Source of the DNA: Lenzites betulinus
Lineage: Eukaryota > Basidiomycota > Agaricomycetes > Polyporales > Polyporaceae
Length of the DNA stretch: 64,000 bases
Assembly: GCA_022264855.1 (NCBI GenBank)
Contig: JABYQU010000008.1
Location: 825,499-889,498 of the forward strand
Direction of reading: 5' to 3'
The notes below the pieces were generated by a model. It was not told where the DNA came from. It was given only the letters and a program-made list of their open reading frames with translations, and searched no databases. Shown here piece by piece: positions 46,433 to 59,500 of the stretch (position 1 is the first letter of the stretch; every line of letters starts with the position of its first letter). Position numbers and translations under genes: made by a program.

Positions 46433-47791
46433 ATCGAGGCTTAAAATCGGAGTGAGAGTCTCTGTGAGTGGTCCAGGGCCTGGTGAGCGGCGACTAGTGG
46501 TGGTGGAGACCAACAGAGGGAATGTGTTCAAGCGCCGAGGAGGGCAACATTAAATGCGTCACGCTGATCTGGTTGGTTTTCGCGTCAACTCAAACATCCA
46601 TTGTCAAGTCAGCCATGGCTTCGCTTAAACAACCGATAACACGCGCACCTGGCCAGACGGATTGGCTGAACGATTCTGGATGAACGGGTGATTGGCTATG
46701 CCCTGTTGGCGCAACGGCCAGGCTGAACACAGGCGGCGCGCCGTGGAGGTGAACAATGGCCATCAGCGAATTTCCTTCATTGTCTTCATCACTCACTCGT
46801 CATATCACGTCCGATAACTTTAGTGGAGATCTGCAAGATGTCTCTGTGTGCAACCACCGCGGAAATAACGAGGAGCAACTGTGTCGTCCGGAGAAAAGAC
46901 GTATATACCAGTATTCCTGCTCACTAGTGACATATAAAATGTTGAGCGCGCTTCGTGAGGTATCAAAATGCGGGCCCCATCGGGCCCATTCGACACGAAT
47001 GTGTTGAATTTCTTGACACCATCCACGAGCGCTACAAGTCAACTCTGGGCGCGCCGCGCGACGTGTCAGTACTGTTCGAAGTTCAACGCATAGAGCTCAC
47101 CTCTACACCCTATGCACGGATGTACAGACATGGCATAAGCTCGCTGCCCATCCATCGCCGGCTCGGAGTGCTAACATGAAAATCGCGACTTGGCGCGGCG
47201 AGTCGGACGAACTTGACAGCATTCTACAACGGGACGCTCGGGTTTTGCCGAACGCTGTCAATCCTGCCGTGTCGGCGTGTCCGCTCTTGTCCCCCCAGCT
47301 CGGACCCGTATAGGGCCGACTACGACGCTCCTGGCAAGCCTAAATTGCACGCATACATGTTGAGAGGTTCCGACGAAGTACTCCGAAGTTCCCCAGTATA
47401 TTTCGTACAGTAGTAGCGAACAGTGTGCGACAAGAGAGCAAACAACCAGCCCAGTCTCAGTCTACAGAACAAAAATCGCGCGACAAACATCTATACGTAC
47501 CGTTCGCCACGGGATACACAAGCTAGTACTTGCGTCAGGCAGTATTCGGCTGGTACTATATAGTATGTATATAGCGTGTGCGCGCGCGAGGGCGGCGAAA
47601 ACGAACAGCTAATAAAAAGAAAACACAAAACAAAAACAATGAACGTGCACTACGTAGATTATACTTCTACCCCCTCGCAAGAGAGTCATGATGCATCCAC
47701 ACGCGAATAGATCTTCCTCCCCCCCCAACCCCCCTCACACAATCCCTACAACACACTTACCCATCACCAAGAAACACGAACACACCCACGC
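46433..47791. other. Intergenic region
   Basis: About 1.36 kb. The left part is the FunK1 promoter. The right part (from ~47550, A- and C-rich on the + strand) is the 3' flank of the ammonium transporter. I see no gene. Confidence 0.5.
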
Positions 47792-49780
47792 TCACGCAGC
47801 GACCTCCTGCCGCTTCTCCAGCTCCGAGCCCTCCACGCTGCTCCCGTCATGCGCCGCCGCCGCCGGCGACGCCGCGTGCGAATGGCGCGGCTCGCGCCCG
47901 CCGGTCGTGCCCGGCAGCGCGCCGTGCGAGTGCGTGTCGTCCGAGTACTCGTGCGCGCCCGACGCGCCGAGGTCGATCCCGACGTAGTCGTACGCGAACT
48001 CGCCCATCTCCGCGTCGTCGATGCCGAGAATCTCCGCCTCCTCCGACGCGCGCAGGCGCAGGCCCGGGATGAAGTGCATGATCCACAGGATGATCGTCTG
48101 ATCGAAGGCGGGGTCAGTTATGGTTTAGAAGGGGAAGAGAAGAAGAGGGGAAGAGGAAGAGAAGGAGAGGAAGGGAGGGGGACGTACGGTCATGACGAAG
48201 GAGTAGCTCATGCCCGCGACGGAGTCCGCGATCTGGTACCCGAGCTGGATGTAGTGGTGGTCGAGCCAGCCGCCGGGGATGGGCGCGAGGCCGCCGTCGA
48301 AGCCGGCGACGCTCGCCTGCGCGAAGAGGCCGGTGAGGACGTTGCCGATCACACCGCCGATCGCGTGGGAGGCGAAGATCTGTTGGACAGAGGTCAACAA
48401 AGGTATAAATAGAGGACGCAGCGCGGAGGACGTACATCGAGGCAGTCATCGTAGCCGAAGACGAACTTGAGCTGGGTGGCCCAGTTGCACAGCGTGCCGG
48501 CCATGACGCCGAAAAGAACGGAGGCGGCTATATCGCTCGGTTAGCGGATGCACTCTCGCTAAAACGGTATGAATGACGCACGAGAGCCAACGTAACCAGA
48601 GGCGGGGGTGATAGCAACGAGACCCGCAATCGCGCCAGAGCAGAAACCGACCGCGGACCACTTGCGCTCGAGACGGTAGTCCCAGAGCATCCAGGTGAGG
48701 CCGCCGACGCTCGCCGCCAAGTTGGTGACAATGCAGGCCTGGACGGCGCGCAGGTTCGCAGCGAGCGCGGAGCCGCCGTTGAAACCGAACCAGCCGAACC
48801 AGAGGAATACCGTGCCGAGGACGACGTAGGTCGTGTTGTGGGGCTTGTACGCGAGACGCTCCGTGCCGTATCCGCGGCGCTTGCCGAGGTAGATGGAGAT
48901 GGCTAGCGCGGCGGTACCGGACGAGATGTGGACGGGCGTGCCACCCGCGAAGTCGAGGCCGCCGAGGACGAAGGACCAGCCGTTGCTGTTCCATGTCCAG
49001 CACGCGATGGGGTCGTATACAAGAGTCGACCAGACGAACACGAAGACCATGATGGGCCCTAGACGGCCGCGCTCGGCGATAGCGCCGATAGCGAGCATGG
49101 GGCTACATGGTCTGTTAGCTCGCGGGGACTGTCTAAAATGCGTGAAAAACGTACGTGATGGCTGCGAACATGAGCTGGAAGACACAGTAAGCGAGTGAGG
49201 GTATGCGGGTGCTGCCGATTGAGGGCTTCTCAAGGACGCCCTTGAGACCGAAGTATTCTGTGCGCCATCGCGATTCAGACGATTGCTTTCAGACTTCGAA
49301 TTTGAAGAAACTCACGGAGATCTCCAATGTATGCGCTGCCGGTTTCACTAAACGCTAGCGAGAAACTAGTTTCACAAGATCAATGACGTGACTCTGGGCA
49401 TTGGCCGCTATGTTGCTCACCCCCAGAAGAACCACTGCACCCACATGTTAGTTTTTATTTTGACTCCCAATACACATAAAAACACACCTGGAAAGATACG
49501 ACCGCGAGGGTCATCATGGAAGCCCAAATCATGGATAGCGCATTCTTTCTCCGCAGCAGGCCCGAGTAGAAAAAGCCGACGCCGGGAATCATGAGCCATA
49601 CAAGAGCAGTGGAGGCGAGGACCCAGGCGATGTCTCCGGGGTTGTATACCCAGGTGGTCCCAGAGTCGGGGTCGAACCATTGAAGGGAACCCGCTGGAGA
49701 ATCGCAAATTTGTCGGCGGCTGTGCAGACGATATACCAACGGTGGGGTGACTCACAGGCATCGTAGGTGATGTTGACCAT
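47792..49780 (-). CDS. AMT1: Ammonium transporter (Amt/Mep/Rh family)
   Basis: Nine exons (introns 49694-49755, 49435-49487, 49366-49420, 49258-49315, 49103-49154, 48528-48581, 48380-48435, 48098-48187 and the splice into exon 3) join in frame to 502 aa. Signatures are VWLMIPGVGFFYSGLLRRKNALSMI near the N-terminus, the family motif DFAGGTPVHISSGTAALA with the first pore His, FGWFGFNGGSALAAN, and SHAIGGVIGN with the second pore His. Eleven membrane helices are expected. It imports ammonium at the plasma membrane; Mep2-like members also sense nitrogen. The C-terminal tail (about 90 residues) is cytoplasmic and His/Ser-rich (DDTHSHGALPG, EPRHSHAASP). Exon 3 (49421-49434) is only 14 nt. Confidence 0.95.
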
Positions 49781-52700
49781 GGCTACTCGAAGCTGGCGGG
49801 TGCACTGCTGAGTTGGTCTTTGTGGGGGTCGGGTGCACGTCGGGGTGGACGACGGCGAAGGAAGAAGAGCCTTCTGTCGAAGGACGGGATGGGGCGGCTA
49901 GCGAGAAGAGCAGGAGCGAGATAAGGAATGCATAGAGTCATATATGAGGCCCTCGCGACGCCGGCCGCACGCCCCAGCCAAGGCGCCCCGTCCGACTCCC
50001 TGAGCTCGCCCCGCTTGCGGACGCTCTGACAGCGCGAGCCGCGCAATGTCTTATCGCCCAATCACCGCCCGCCAGTTTATCTTCGTCGTCCCCACTCCTC
50101 GCCACCCCGCCGCAGGGCCAAGCCCATCAACTCAATCGTCTTCTTCGCCGCTGCCGGTTCGCATCGCCGCAAGCCCCTGCCCCGGACGTCCTCGCATCTC
50201 GCGTCTGCGATGTGCACGCGGGTGCGGCGGCGGCGGGAGGAATTGCGCTATCTGTGTGTGCATGGATGGGGTTGTTGCAGCCGCCAGCGCCTACGTGCGG
50301 GGGAAGCTGTGCGATAAGCACGCCCTCGATCGCAGCAGCCCGATCCGCCAACTTGGACTACCCGATAAGGAGCGGCGGGTGCCTCATGCGCTTCGCGGTG
50401 CCCGTGTTCTCCCAGCCCGATTATAAAACATCTCGCGATAAACGATCGCGTCGCGGCCCCCTGAACTCGACTCCTCCCGTGGTGGCGCTCCGCTGCGATA
50501 CACACGCACGTCGTACTAAACGATTATAACACTTGCCCATCCCAAGCTCTGTCGCAACCCGTCCTTGGCCACCACTTACACCTCTGACATGCCGTACCTG
50601 ACCCGGTCCCACGCAAGCGACGCGAGGCCTCACCAACATACGCCTGCATATGACACGGCATCGCGGCCGCACCCCCTTCCGTCCTCTCTTTCCCTCACAG
50701 ATCCCCCACAGGGCTTCTCCAACCTTAGTCCCCAGCGCACTTCGGCGAATTGCACGCATGAGAGGGGCGGAGATTCACGCTGACAGACGGAAGAGACGTG
50801 CCAAGCACACTCGGTCACGCTCCAGACACGCCCTCCGTCCGCACTAAGATAGCCACGCAGCGCTGCGCGTCCGCCATAAATATGATAAAACACCCAGGCG
50901 ACGTCAGACGACACATCAAGCCCCCGCGCGTCGTGGCATGCGCTTGGCCTTCGCGTTCCTCAGTCCGAGGGTTCTGTCCCTGGCCTGCAGTCCGGCATGC
51001 AAGCTCGAGCTCAAATTCGCATCCTGCTGCGATCTGGTACCTATCTCGCCGCCGCGGCACGCCCGCGCCGTCTTCCGTGTATCTGACTCGGTGGACCGTG
51101 CTGCAAGAGCCTGAGAGCAACGGACTCCGGAAGCAACAGCAGCTGTGGCCGGCGGCTGAGCGGGCCCCCTGTCCCTGTGGCGTCCGACTTATCTCCACGC
51201 AAATCTGCGGGACAGCCCGACTCCCGAGACATTTTTTTCTGTTTTCCATGCTCGTGCCGAGTCGCTTTTCCGATCGCCCCTTGGTCTCGACGCTCTGGAT
51301 GTTGAGTCTCTTCTGCCACTCTCAGCAGTTGATAATCGATAACCGCTGCTCTCGAGTCTTCGGGTGTTCGGACGACGGAATCGTGATGGACGACACGGGC
51401 TCGGACGTGGTGCGATCCCGGCCGTTCTCGATGTCGGACTCGCGAAGGAAGTGCCGGACCTCCGATCGAATATCACCTGGCGGAACGTACGCAGCCGCGT
51501 TACAACTTTTCGAAGCTTGAATTCCAACGTTCAAACGTTCAACAACGGCGCATCTTGTCATTCCTCTGATTCCGAGGTCTTCTATAATGCGGCGTGCCCG
51601 TGCGCGTCCATCTCCATAGTGGCACTGGCGCTGGCCCCGGGGACCCATCTACAAACCTTCGAAGCTTCATGATTCAGCATCTATCATCCGGCGTCATGCT
51701 CTCGACGGCGGGCTTGGCTTCGCGGTTCCCTAGGATGGCCTCTCACGCCGCGCACCAACACAGCAACCAGCCACAGTTAGCGTTACCGTTACCGTTGAAA
51801 CGTTGACACGGAACCTGGCGCATATCACGAAGCCGTCAGCTCTTCTGGGAAGCTGCGGTGGAGTGCTGCCTTCCTAAGGTGTCCATCTCTTCCCTCTCTA
51901 GAGTCTCTCAGTCCCTGTGCGTTCGTAGACGTCTGCGATGTCGATGACACTGACAGATGCGCGTCCGTCGGCCGGCCTAGTCGGTCTTCAGCTACCCGGC
52001 GAGACCTCGCTGTATCCGTCTGCGCGCGCGGTCCACGCTGACAGTGCTTGAGAGGATCGCAGAACAGGTTGGTAGAGCGTGGCGGAGGTACCTCGGGCCC
52101 CGTCTCAGCGCGTACGGTCTTGGAGCTGTCAGCAAGTACCTCTGCACGGACCCGCACGGACCTCGACAATCTTCAAAGCTTCCTTCATTGCACAGTACAG
52201 TCAGTCTAAGTGCAGGAACACAACCCGACCTCTGAGATCTGAGAATGTACGGGAACCGAACAAGCTTCACAACTTCAAGAACCCGCACTCCGAGATTCTC
52301 GGACTCGGACCCGGACCGGCGGCGTCGAACACGATCGGGACGCGTCGGATATGGCAGTCGAGTGCCCATATTGGGCCTCCCCGACGCCGCACGCGTCACC
52401 TAAGTAAGTCCGGCGGGGCGCCCAGCGCAGCCCTTGCCACGCCCCCGACGTCGACAACGAACCGCAGGGACGCGCTGAGTCTGACACGGTACACAGTGGA
52501 ACCGCCATGGACGTCTGTGTCAGCCCCGGGCCTCGGTTCGACTCAGCTTAAGGTCTCGTGCGCGTTCCTTGCAGCGCACCCTCTCTGACTTCACCCGCCT
52601 GACAGGGAAAAGCCCGACCCCACATCGCGCGCGCGCAGACACGCGAAAGCCGCGACACAAGCCTTGCTTTGCGTGACGGTGTGGGCAGTGCGTCGCTTAC

Positions 52701-53520
52701 CGGGCTACGCGTCTGGTGCGCTCGTGTGCGCCTCCTGTAGGACAAGATCCGGGCGGGCGTGCACCTGAAGCAGCTCGTGCGTCGGCACGGGGGCGGGGAG
52801 GTCATGCTTGACGTCAACGACAGGTGTGCGGGTGGGCGGGGTAGGGTCTGCCTCGCAGCGTGGCAGGTAGGACTCAGGGGAAGGTAAGGGAGAGGCGCAT
52901 AGCTGCCGGGCGGGCTTATGGTGTGGGCTCGGAAACGGCTGTCACGACTCGGGAGGAGGTACGCACTCTGATCTTCAAATTATTCAAGTCCATGTCTGCG
53001 GACGCGCTGCCTTTCGTCGCCGTGGCGCGACGCACTTGCGTTGGACGTCGACAAGAGACAACGGGCGCTGGTCTCTCCTAGGCAGACAGAGGCGACCTTA
53101 TTGAGAAGGGGGGGAGCCCGGAGACGATCACGCTAACAACGGGCATGGCTCGTATTTCCAGAATTCATACAATACACCGTTACTCACTGCGTACCGCACA
53201 GCGTGAGGCGGAAGAGTTTGGTGCCAAAGGATCCGCGCGCGGTCGCGCGATTCTACACTCATGTTGAAGACATTCCACGCAGGTTTCCGCAAGTCAGCAT
53301 GAAACGCCCTTTGTCACGTTCCGTTCGCAATATCTCCATGACATTTTGCACTGATTATGATAGTTCCTACGCGCGGGGTACCTCATCACCCTTCCTCTTC
53401 CGCACGCCTGTTACTTACCAGTACTACCTGCTATTGATACAGACTAGTAGCAGCTACTGATGGCTATCACTGGCATCAGTAACCCTATTCATTATGCAAA
53501 GCACGTGCACGACGCGTCGC
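49781..53520. other. Gene-free interval upstream of the ammonium transporter
   Basis: About 3.7 kb. The first ~700 bp is promoter DNA. Beyond it I see no credible gene; the longest frame (50798-51520 plus) has no recognisable domain and atypical composition (many Arg, Ser, Cys, Trp). A short GTTACC microrepeat lies near 51785. Confidence 0.45.
49918..50082. promoter_or_regulatory. GATA-type sites upstream of the ammonium transporter
   Basis: HGATAR motifs, the binding sites of AreA/Nit2-type nitrogen regulators, occur at about 49918-49923 (AGATAA, + strand), 50050-50056 and 50076-50082 (both minus strand). Further copies lie near 50312, 50363 and 50435. Six in ~670 bp is about three times the chance rate for this loose motif. 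Regulation by nitrogen supply is inference, in line with the gene's role. Confidence 0.4.
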
Positions 53521-53929
53521 GCTCAAGCGCCTAATCTACCTCCGCCACAGTTTGTGGCGTCAAGTGTTCAATGCTCTTACCACCTTGTACAAGCGATCCG
53601 AAGCGGCTGGAGAGCACTGGTAATGCCCAGAATGCTTCATATATATTCTTCTGAAGAATATGGACGGTAAACGCTGACTCGACGACAACGCCACATTCCT
53701 CGCCCGGGCGATTCGCCCCCACTGGTACGCCACACAGCATATCAGCCTCCAGGACTCCCCCTCCCCACGATGCAGCGGCACTTATCAGCATAACATATAA
53801 GCACGCCAAAGTGCACAGACAAGAACAATGGCAGGAGGAAACACCGCGGAGATTCCACCGCTGCAGCACCGGGAATTCGCGGCGGAGTGTGAACTCGCCC
53901 TCACATAAGGACGGCCGTCCTTGGAATCG

Positions 53930-54900
53930 CACCTTGCCTCCTCCCCCCATCCCCGGCCCTCCTCTCTGGGGTGCGCCTGCCTGCGCGACGCCTGCGTGCC
54001 ATCCTTGGGCATCGCGAAGGCCAACGCGGTCATCGGCGATGTCTTCTCGGCCGGACGCCTCCGTGCCCTCCTGCCTGTCGACTGGTGGCGTCGTCGAGGT
54101 TCCGCGAGTCGTTGCTGAAGATCGTCCACGCCGATACGCAACTCCGTGACCATCCCACCCAGCGAGGTGCTCGACTCCCCACATCTTGCAACGAATATGG
54201 CCGCCGCCGTCGATGTCATCCGCCGATCATGTCAGGATGGCCGTCCCCGGAGGCGCACCTTCCCTACTTCCCCCATCGCCGACACCCCTCGTGGGTGCGA
54301 TTGCGTTCGCGACGTCTGGTCGCCCTCTCTAGGCCTCGTGAAGTCGTCCGCGCCCCTCGTTGACGACTTCTTAGCCAGACGCCACCCTCCTCCCAGACCG
54401 CCATCCGGCGTGTCCTCGCTAAACATGATCGCCGTCAGCATAGTACTACAACCTCTTCAATGTCACTCGCCGCGATGTCCTCGAACCCCCACATACCCGA
54501 ACGTACCGGGTCGTTGCCGTCGATGTCAGCCGCCGATGTCAACCCGGGGCTGCGCCACCACATATCGTCTCCCTCCCTCTGCCGCCATCGGTTAGTGGCA
54601 GCGTGCCGCTATTCAACAGGACGTGAGGTCGAACACGTCCCATGTTGACGACTTCTTGGCCCGACGCCACCGTGCCTTCCTCCAGCCTGACTGGCGGCGT
54701 CGTCGAGGATTCGCGTGTCGTCGCTGAAGATCGCCGCCGTCAGCCTCCTTGGGCACCTCCGTCGACATCCGTCTCCGCGACATGCTCAAGCGTCCGCGTA
54801 ACGGAACGCCTCCGGCCGCCGCTGCCGATGTCAGCCTCCGATCATGCCAGCCTGCCGTGGAGCAGCGCCACCAGAGATCGTCCTCCTCCCTCTTCCCTGC
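53930..54900. repeat. Diverged tandem repeats, period about 305 bp, at least three units
   Basis: Related blocks recur: GACGACTTCTTGGCCCGACG-like sequence at about 54045, 54362 and 54645; CGATGTCAKCCGCCGATCATG-like sequence at about 54212, 54524 and 54826; GGCGTCGTCGAGGNTTCGCG at about 54085 and 54692. Spacing is 300-317 bp. Units have diverged by substitutions and small indels. The frames inside are not conserved between units, so a coding role is unlikely. Confidence 0.65.
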
Positions 54901-55479
54901 TGCTTCATGACGGCGTGCCACTTCATGAGAGTCGACCAGACGTGTGAGTGCTTCATTATACGTGCAGTAGCTGACCGGCGGCTTACCAGGATGACACACT
55001 GTGCAGGTGCGAGCGAAAGGGAATGCCCTCAACGCCGCTGTACCCAACCGCGGCCGCAGGGTATGAACGCAAGTGAGTGGCATACACCCCTCCTACCCAC
55101 AGGCGGGAACAGGGAGGATACAGCATGCTCACGAGCGCGACCACTACAGGCCGGAAACCGTCGTGCGTCGTAACGCGATGACACCACCATGATCAACGAG
55201 AACAGACAACTTAACACGGGGCTTGCATCAGGTCCTCTAGGCCGCACTGCGACACGTAAACTGGGCAACTTCCTCTGGCTGAGGTCCGACAACGCATGAG
55301 CGGATGGACAAACACGCCGGCGAGGAGGAATCACCTGACACACGGGCCACACAAATGGGAAAACGACAACTATCCAGGCGACCCCCACCCATAGAAGAGG
55401 TGGACGATTGTCTGGGCGATATGTCAGGGGTGCCGCCCGGATGGAATTTGGAGAAACATCCCCAATCCGCGATCATGGC

Positions 55480-56220
55480 AACGTGACGTGGATCGTATGC
55501 ATGAACACCTAACACATACTATGGCTACCGTGGAACTTGCAGGTCTCCCGATCTCGCAATCGGGACACACACGAGCACCTTCGGCCAACCATGGCGGACT
55601 CGTATTGGACACAAGGCAAGGCCGCCAGAGGTCAGCCGCCACTCCTATTGATTGAAGATGCCCAGATAAAGGAATGCGCACCTGGAACGAAGCACTGTAT
55701 GAGTGTGGCAGAAGTGCCCGCGAACTTGTACTTTTTCAAGAGGGCGCCGGACAAGCCCATCGCAGGGAAACCCTTGGACACACTGATGTGGTTGGGATTG
55801 TCGCCTGGTCATATCCGCACATCCAGATATAGACTGAGGAATATCGAAGACGGACCGCATACTATCAGCAAGAAAACTATAATACTAGACATCCATCACG
55901 GCCAACGTGGCGAAGATGGCATACATGGACACCGGACATATACTATGGCAACCATGGAACTTGCATGTCTCCCGGTCTCGCGATCGGGGTACAGACGAGC
56001 ACTTTATGCCAACTGCGACGGACGCGGATAGGACACGAGGCGAATGAAGGTTGCTTGACATTGCAGGATACTGCCATTGATGTCGGATATGCCCAAACAT
56101 TGGAATGCGCACCTGGGACCAAGCACCGGATATGTGTGGCAGACATGCCCGCGAAGCGAGTCGTAAATCCCGGATGAGCTCGTCGCATAGGAAACCCTAG
56201 GACATCTGGGATATCTTGGG
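55480..56220. repeat. Diverged tandem repeats, period about 425 bp
   Basis: The block CATACTATGGCTACCGTGGA...GAATGCGCACCTGGAACG at 55512-55690 recurs as ACATATACTATGGCAACCAT...GGAATGCGCACCTGGGACC at about 55935-56120. Part of a third unit (GGCGGACCGCGCACTGGCAG, then CTAGACATCCAT) lies at 60468-60512, on the other side of the MULE, matching 55851-55895. The MULE therefore sits inside this array. Confidence 0.7.
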
Positions 56221-56227
56221 CATCTTG

Positions 56228-56236
56228 GACATCTTG
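56228..56236 (+). repeat. MULE target-site duplication, left copy
   Basis: GACATCTTG, immediately outside the left inverted end. It is part of a short 9-bp-period repeat. Confidence 0.65.
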
Positions 56237-56465
56237 ACCTCACCTTAATGGCCCAGCGGGTTTGTTCTGCATTTCGGACTCCGCTGTGGCGCGCCCCCCT
56301 TGTCGTCCCGCCGCCGTACGGGCGCTTAGTTCACCGACGGGCGCGACAGTTGACGCGAGCTCGCGCACGTCGCGATGTCGCGCACCCTCGCGCGCGCGAT
56401 CGCGCGTCGCGCTCACCGTCGTGCGCGCGGGCTTGTCCGTCAGCCACCCGCCCACGTGTTTGGGT
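56237..56465 (+). repeat. MULE terminal inverted repeat, left
   Basis: Begins ACCTCACCTTAATGGCCCAG and ends CCCACGTGTTTGGGT. It contains a CG-dinucleotide-rich core (GCGCGCGATCGCGCGTCGCG). Confidence 0.9.
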
Positions 56466-56544
56466 ATGGACCTATATGCACCCACAAGGGTCAGATCGGT
56501 GAGGGCAGGGTGTTTTCAAGGACACTATGTAAGTAACATTATCT

Positions 56545-59500
56545 TCACATATTGACCAGTTCATCCTCCTCCTCGCGGTACCGATAACCGTAGATAAGTG
56601 TCGGATTAGGCTCCCCGCGATGGCGTGTATTGGTAATGGGCATTGTGCGGCGGGATTCGGCTAGCTCAAGCGCACGCACCCACTCTGTCACGCCGCGCAC
56701 ACTTCGGATGGCCTTGCGCAGTGCTTTCCCTTCCCCTGCCTGGCGGTGCTCTTGAAATAAGGCCAATGCTCTGCGGAGGAAGCATGTTAGAGCATCAGAA
56801 TTCACATCCATCACCTCCGGTGCAGGGCACCGGTCGAGTTTGCATGCCCATTTGATCATGGAATACATTGATTTAGTCGCATTTTGAATAAATCGGAGAT
56901 CGGGGTTATTGTTCTGGCTGCGGAGGATATTGGTCGCGGACGTGAGACGGCGCTCGATTTCATCCATGGAAACGGACTCGTCGTCTTCGAGCTGTTACTC
57001 AAACTTGTCAATATACTGCAAAATATTGTTAAATAATGCTTACTGCAAAGCCTGCGCCTCCACCTGCATTCACCCGGTAGAGTCCATCTGGCCCAGTTGG
57101 TGGCGGCTTCGCCGGGGAGGAGCAAATCTATAGAAAAATATGAGAATATACAATATGCAGGGGAAGCGAAGACGTACAGAGGATGACGATTGGAAACCAT
57201 CTTCATGTTCTGGAATGTGGACCGGTGATTCAGACCCGGAATGATTTGAGGGGGACGCTTGGATGCGCTGGTGCTGGGGAACTATGATAGCCGATGGCGC
57301 GCTATGGAGACGCTCGGCCCAGCCGTAATTGTCGACATGCTCGGGTGGTGGTGCAACGATGCCTTCGATGGGGACTGTATAGAAGGGGGGAATATGATAG
57401 CGAAGTATGGATGTCCACCAATTGGCCGGTGGATGTCCAACAGCTTGCACAAGGTGTTTACACAGGAGATGGGCGTGATATTTTTGTGAGCCGCAGTCGC
57501 AGGTCCAGGTCTTGATGTCCGTCTCGTACACGCCCTTGATGGGGACCTTTTCGAGACGCTCCCACGACCGTTTCAGATCCTTCTGCAGATGGGTGAGCTT
57601 TGCTGCGCGGCCTAAGCGTGGGTTCTTGATAGCCCTCTTGAGCGTCTGCCGATACGGCGGTAATGACTTTGTGACAATAGCGTGGAGTGCAAGGTCGATC
57701 GGGGGCCGGTTGTACATATGGAGAACCAGACGCTTGAGGTTTCGCCAGAGTGCCTCAACTATCATGGTTGTCCGCTTACGGGGGATGCTAGTTGGATGGG
57801 CCGATCGCGCCCACAGCTTCCACCGCGGCCGGCTATACCAAGAGTTCCATAAGTAAGCCCAAACCTCACAGAGGTGATTTGTCTTGCAGTGCCGATAGAT
57901 CTCCTCCACGGCGTCACGGTACACATTCTCCGCTGACCGCGCTACTCCGTGGCGTTCTGGAAGCAGAGGATGTTGGCAGGCGTGCTTGGCAAACAGCCGC
58001 AGGATAGGAAGGCGGTGCGCAGGCGGGCAGAATTGGTAGTCGGGGACAGTTGCCGGGCGGCCGGTCTCAGATGGAATAGAGGGCGCCTCGAGGTCGATAT
58101 TGGTCCCGTCGTGCTCGATATGGTCGACCTCATATCGGTAGTCATCCTCATCAATCTCGCCCTCTGATTGGCTTTCCTCTGAGACCCAGTAGCCAGCGTC
58201 GTCCAGCTCCACACCGGCTTCCGCCTGGTCAGCCCAAAACAGCCCGCTGTCACTCCGCTCGGACTCTGTGCTGCTGTGTTCTTCGTCTTCTGTGAGGACG
58301 ATGGTCGAGGGGCGCGCCGCGCAGCTTCCAGCGCGCTGGACATCAAAGCCACGTGTCTTGCCTCGAAGGGCATGTGCGATTATATTGGGTGCGAGGCGAA
58401 TTCTCGGGAGTGACGCTGTGAGGACCGGTGGGCGGCCATCAACAAGGAGGCGCACACGGGGCACGGGTTTCGATGGCGGGGCAGGGGGCTGAAAATTGAG
58501 GTTAAATCACTTATTACACCAATATTGCTAATAATGTACCGGTTGTGAGTTCGCGGGCCGGTGCGCAAGGGGCACAAACCCAAGATCAATAAAATTGAAC
58601 TCTTGATGAGCTACTGCTGCGTCATAGAACGCCGGGGTATCCTTTGATTTGCAAAGGCGCTGCTTGACAGCCCGGAGACCATGCCAGAAACAGAGCTGTT
58701 GTTTGGCGTCGGGCCAAGTTGTAGCCATGGCGTTGATTTCTGACCAGTCTTTGTCTGTCAACGTAAACTCCGGGTCGACCCCGAGTGCTTTCAGGTGTGA
58801 GAGAAAACGTTCGAGAATAGCTTGCTTGGCGCCAGACGCGGCTTCTTTTGTGGTCCGAACGAATAGGAACGCGAGCGGCAGGCCGGCACCGTTCATATCT
58901 GCAACGGCTGCGAACAGTTCAAAGTTGCCGCCGTTGGTGTTCCCTAACATTGAAATCAGAGATAATTGATAATAGATATAGTAATAGCGAACATGTTGAG
59001 TCCATCGCCAGTTCCTGAGTGTTTCTGGCCCACGCAGCGACAAAGTCTGTATTATAGAAGCCGAGGACCTCGGTCCCTGGCTCTGCCGCGATGTCAAGCA
59101 CTTCTATGTTGTGTTCTTCACCACGGGTTTCGATGAATTTGCGTGCTGATGCGAGCGGGTTATCTGCAAGACGCCATTCCTCACGAGAAATGATGTGCCA
59201 GTAGTAGTAGATCGCGTTTGGCCCAAAAGGGATATCTGCTTCCGTGCCTTCGTCTTGCAGAATATGCTGCCAGATCTAGATCATAGATTAACTCAAGGTT
59301 CATATGACCGACTCGTTCTGTGAATATTTGTGTACCTTTCCTGGCGTCAGCCTTTGAGCATGTTCATGTATGAACGCCTTCCACTTCTCTGGCAACGCAA
59401 TGTCCACATATGCTACATGCTCTGCGGAGTGCTTTACAGAGACCTCGATCATGTTGGACGTCTTGCTGACAGTCAGATGCAGCCAACCGTCACATGCGAA

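Noticed and set aside
50798..51520. A 240-aa + strand frame in the gene-free interval
   Set aside because: There is no domain or signal, the composition is unlike the real genes, and there are no neighbouring splice-compatible exons.
53930..56220. Regularly spaced repeats considered as a CRISPR array
   Set aside because: Units are ~300-425 bp, diverged and directly abutting, without short identical repeats and unique spacers. The genome is also fungal.
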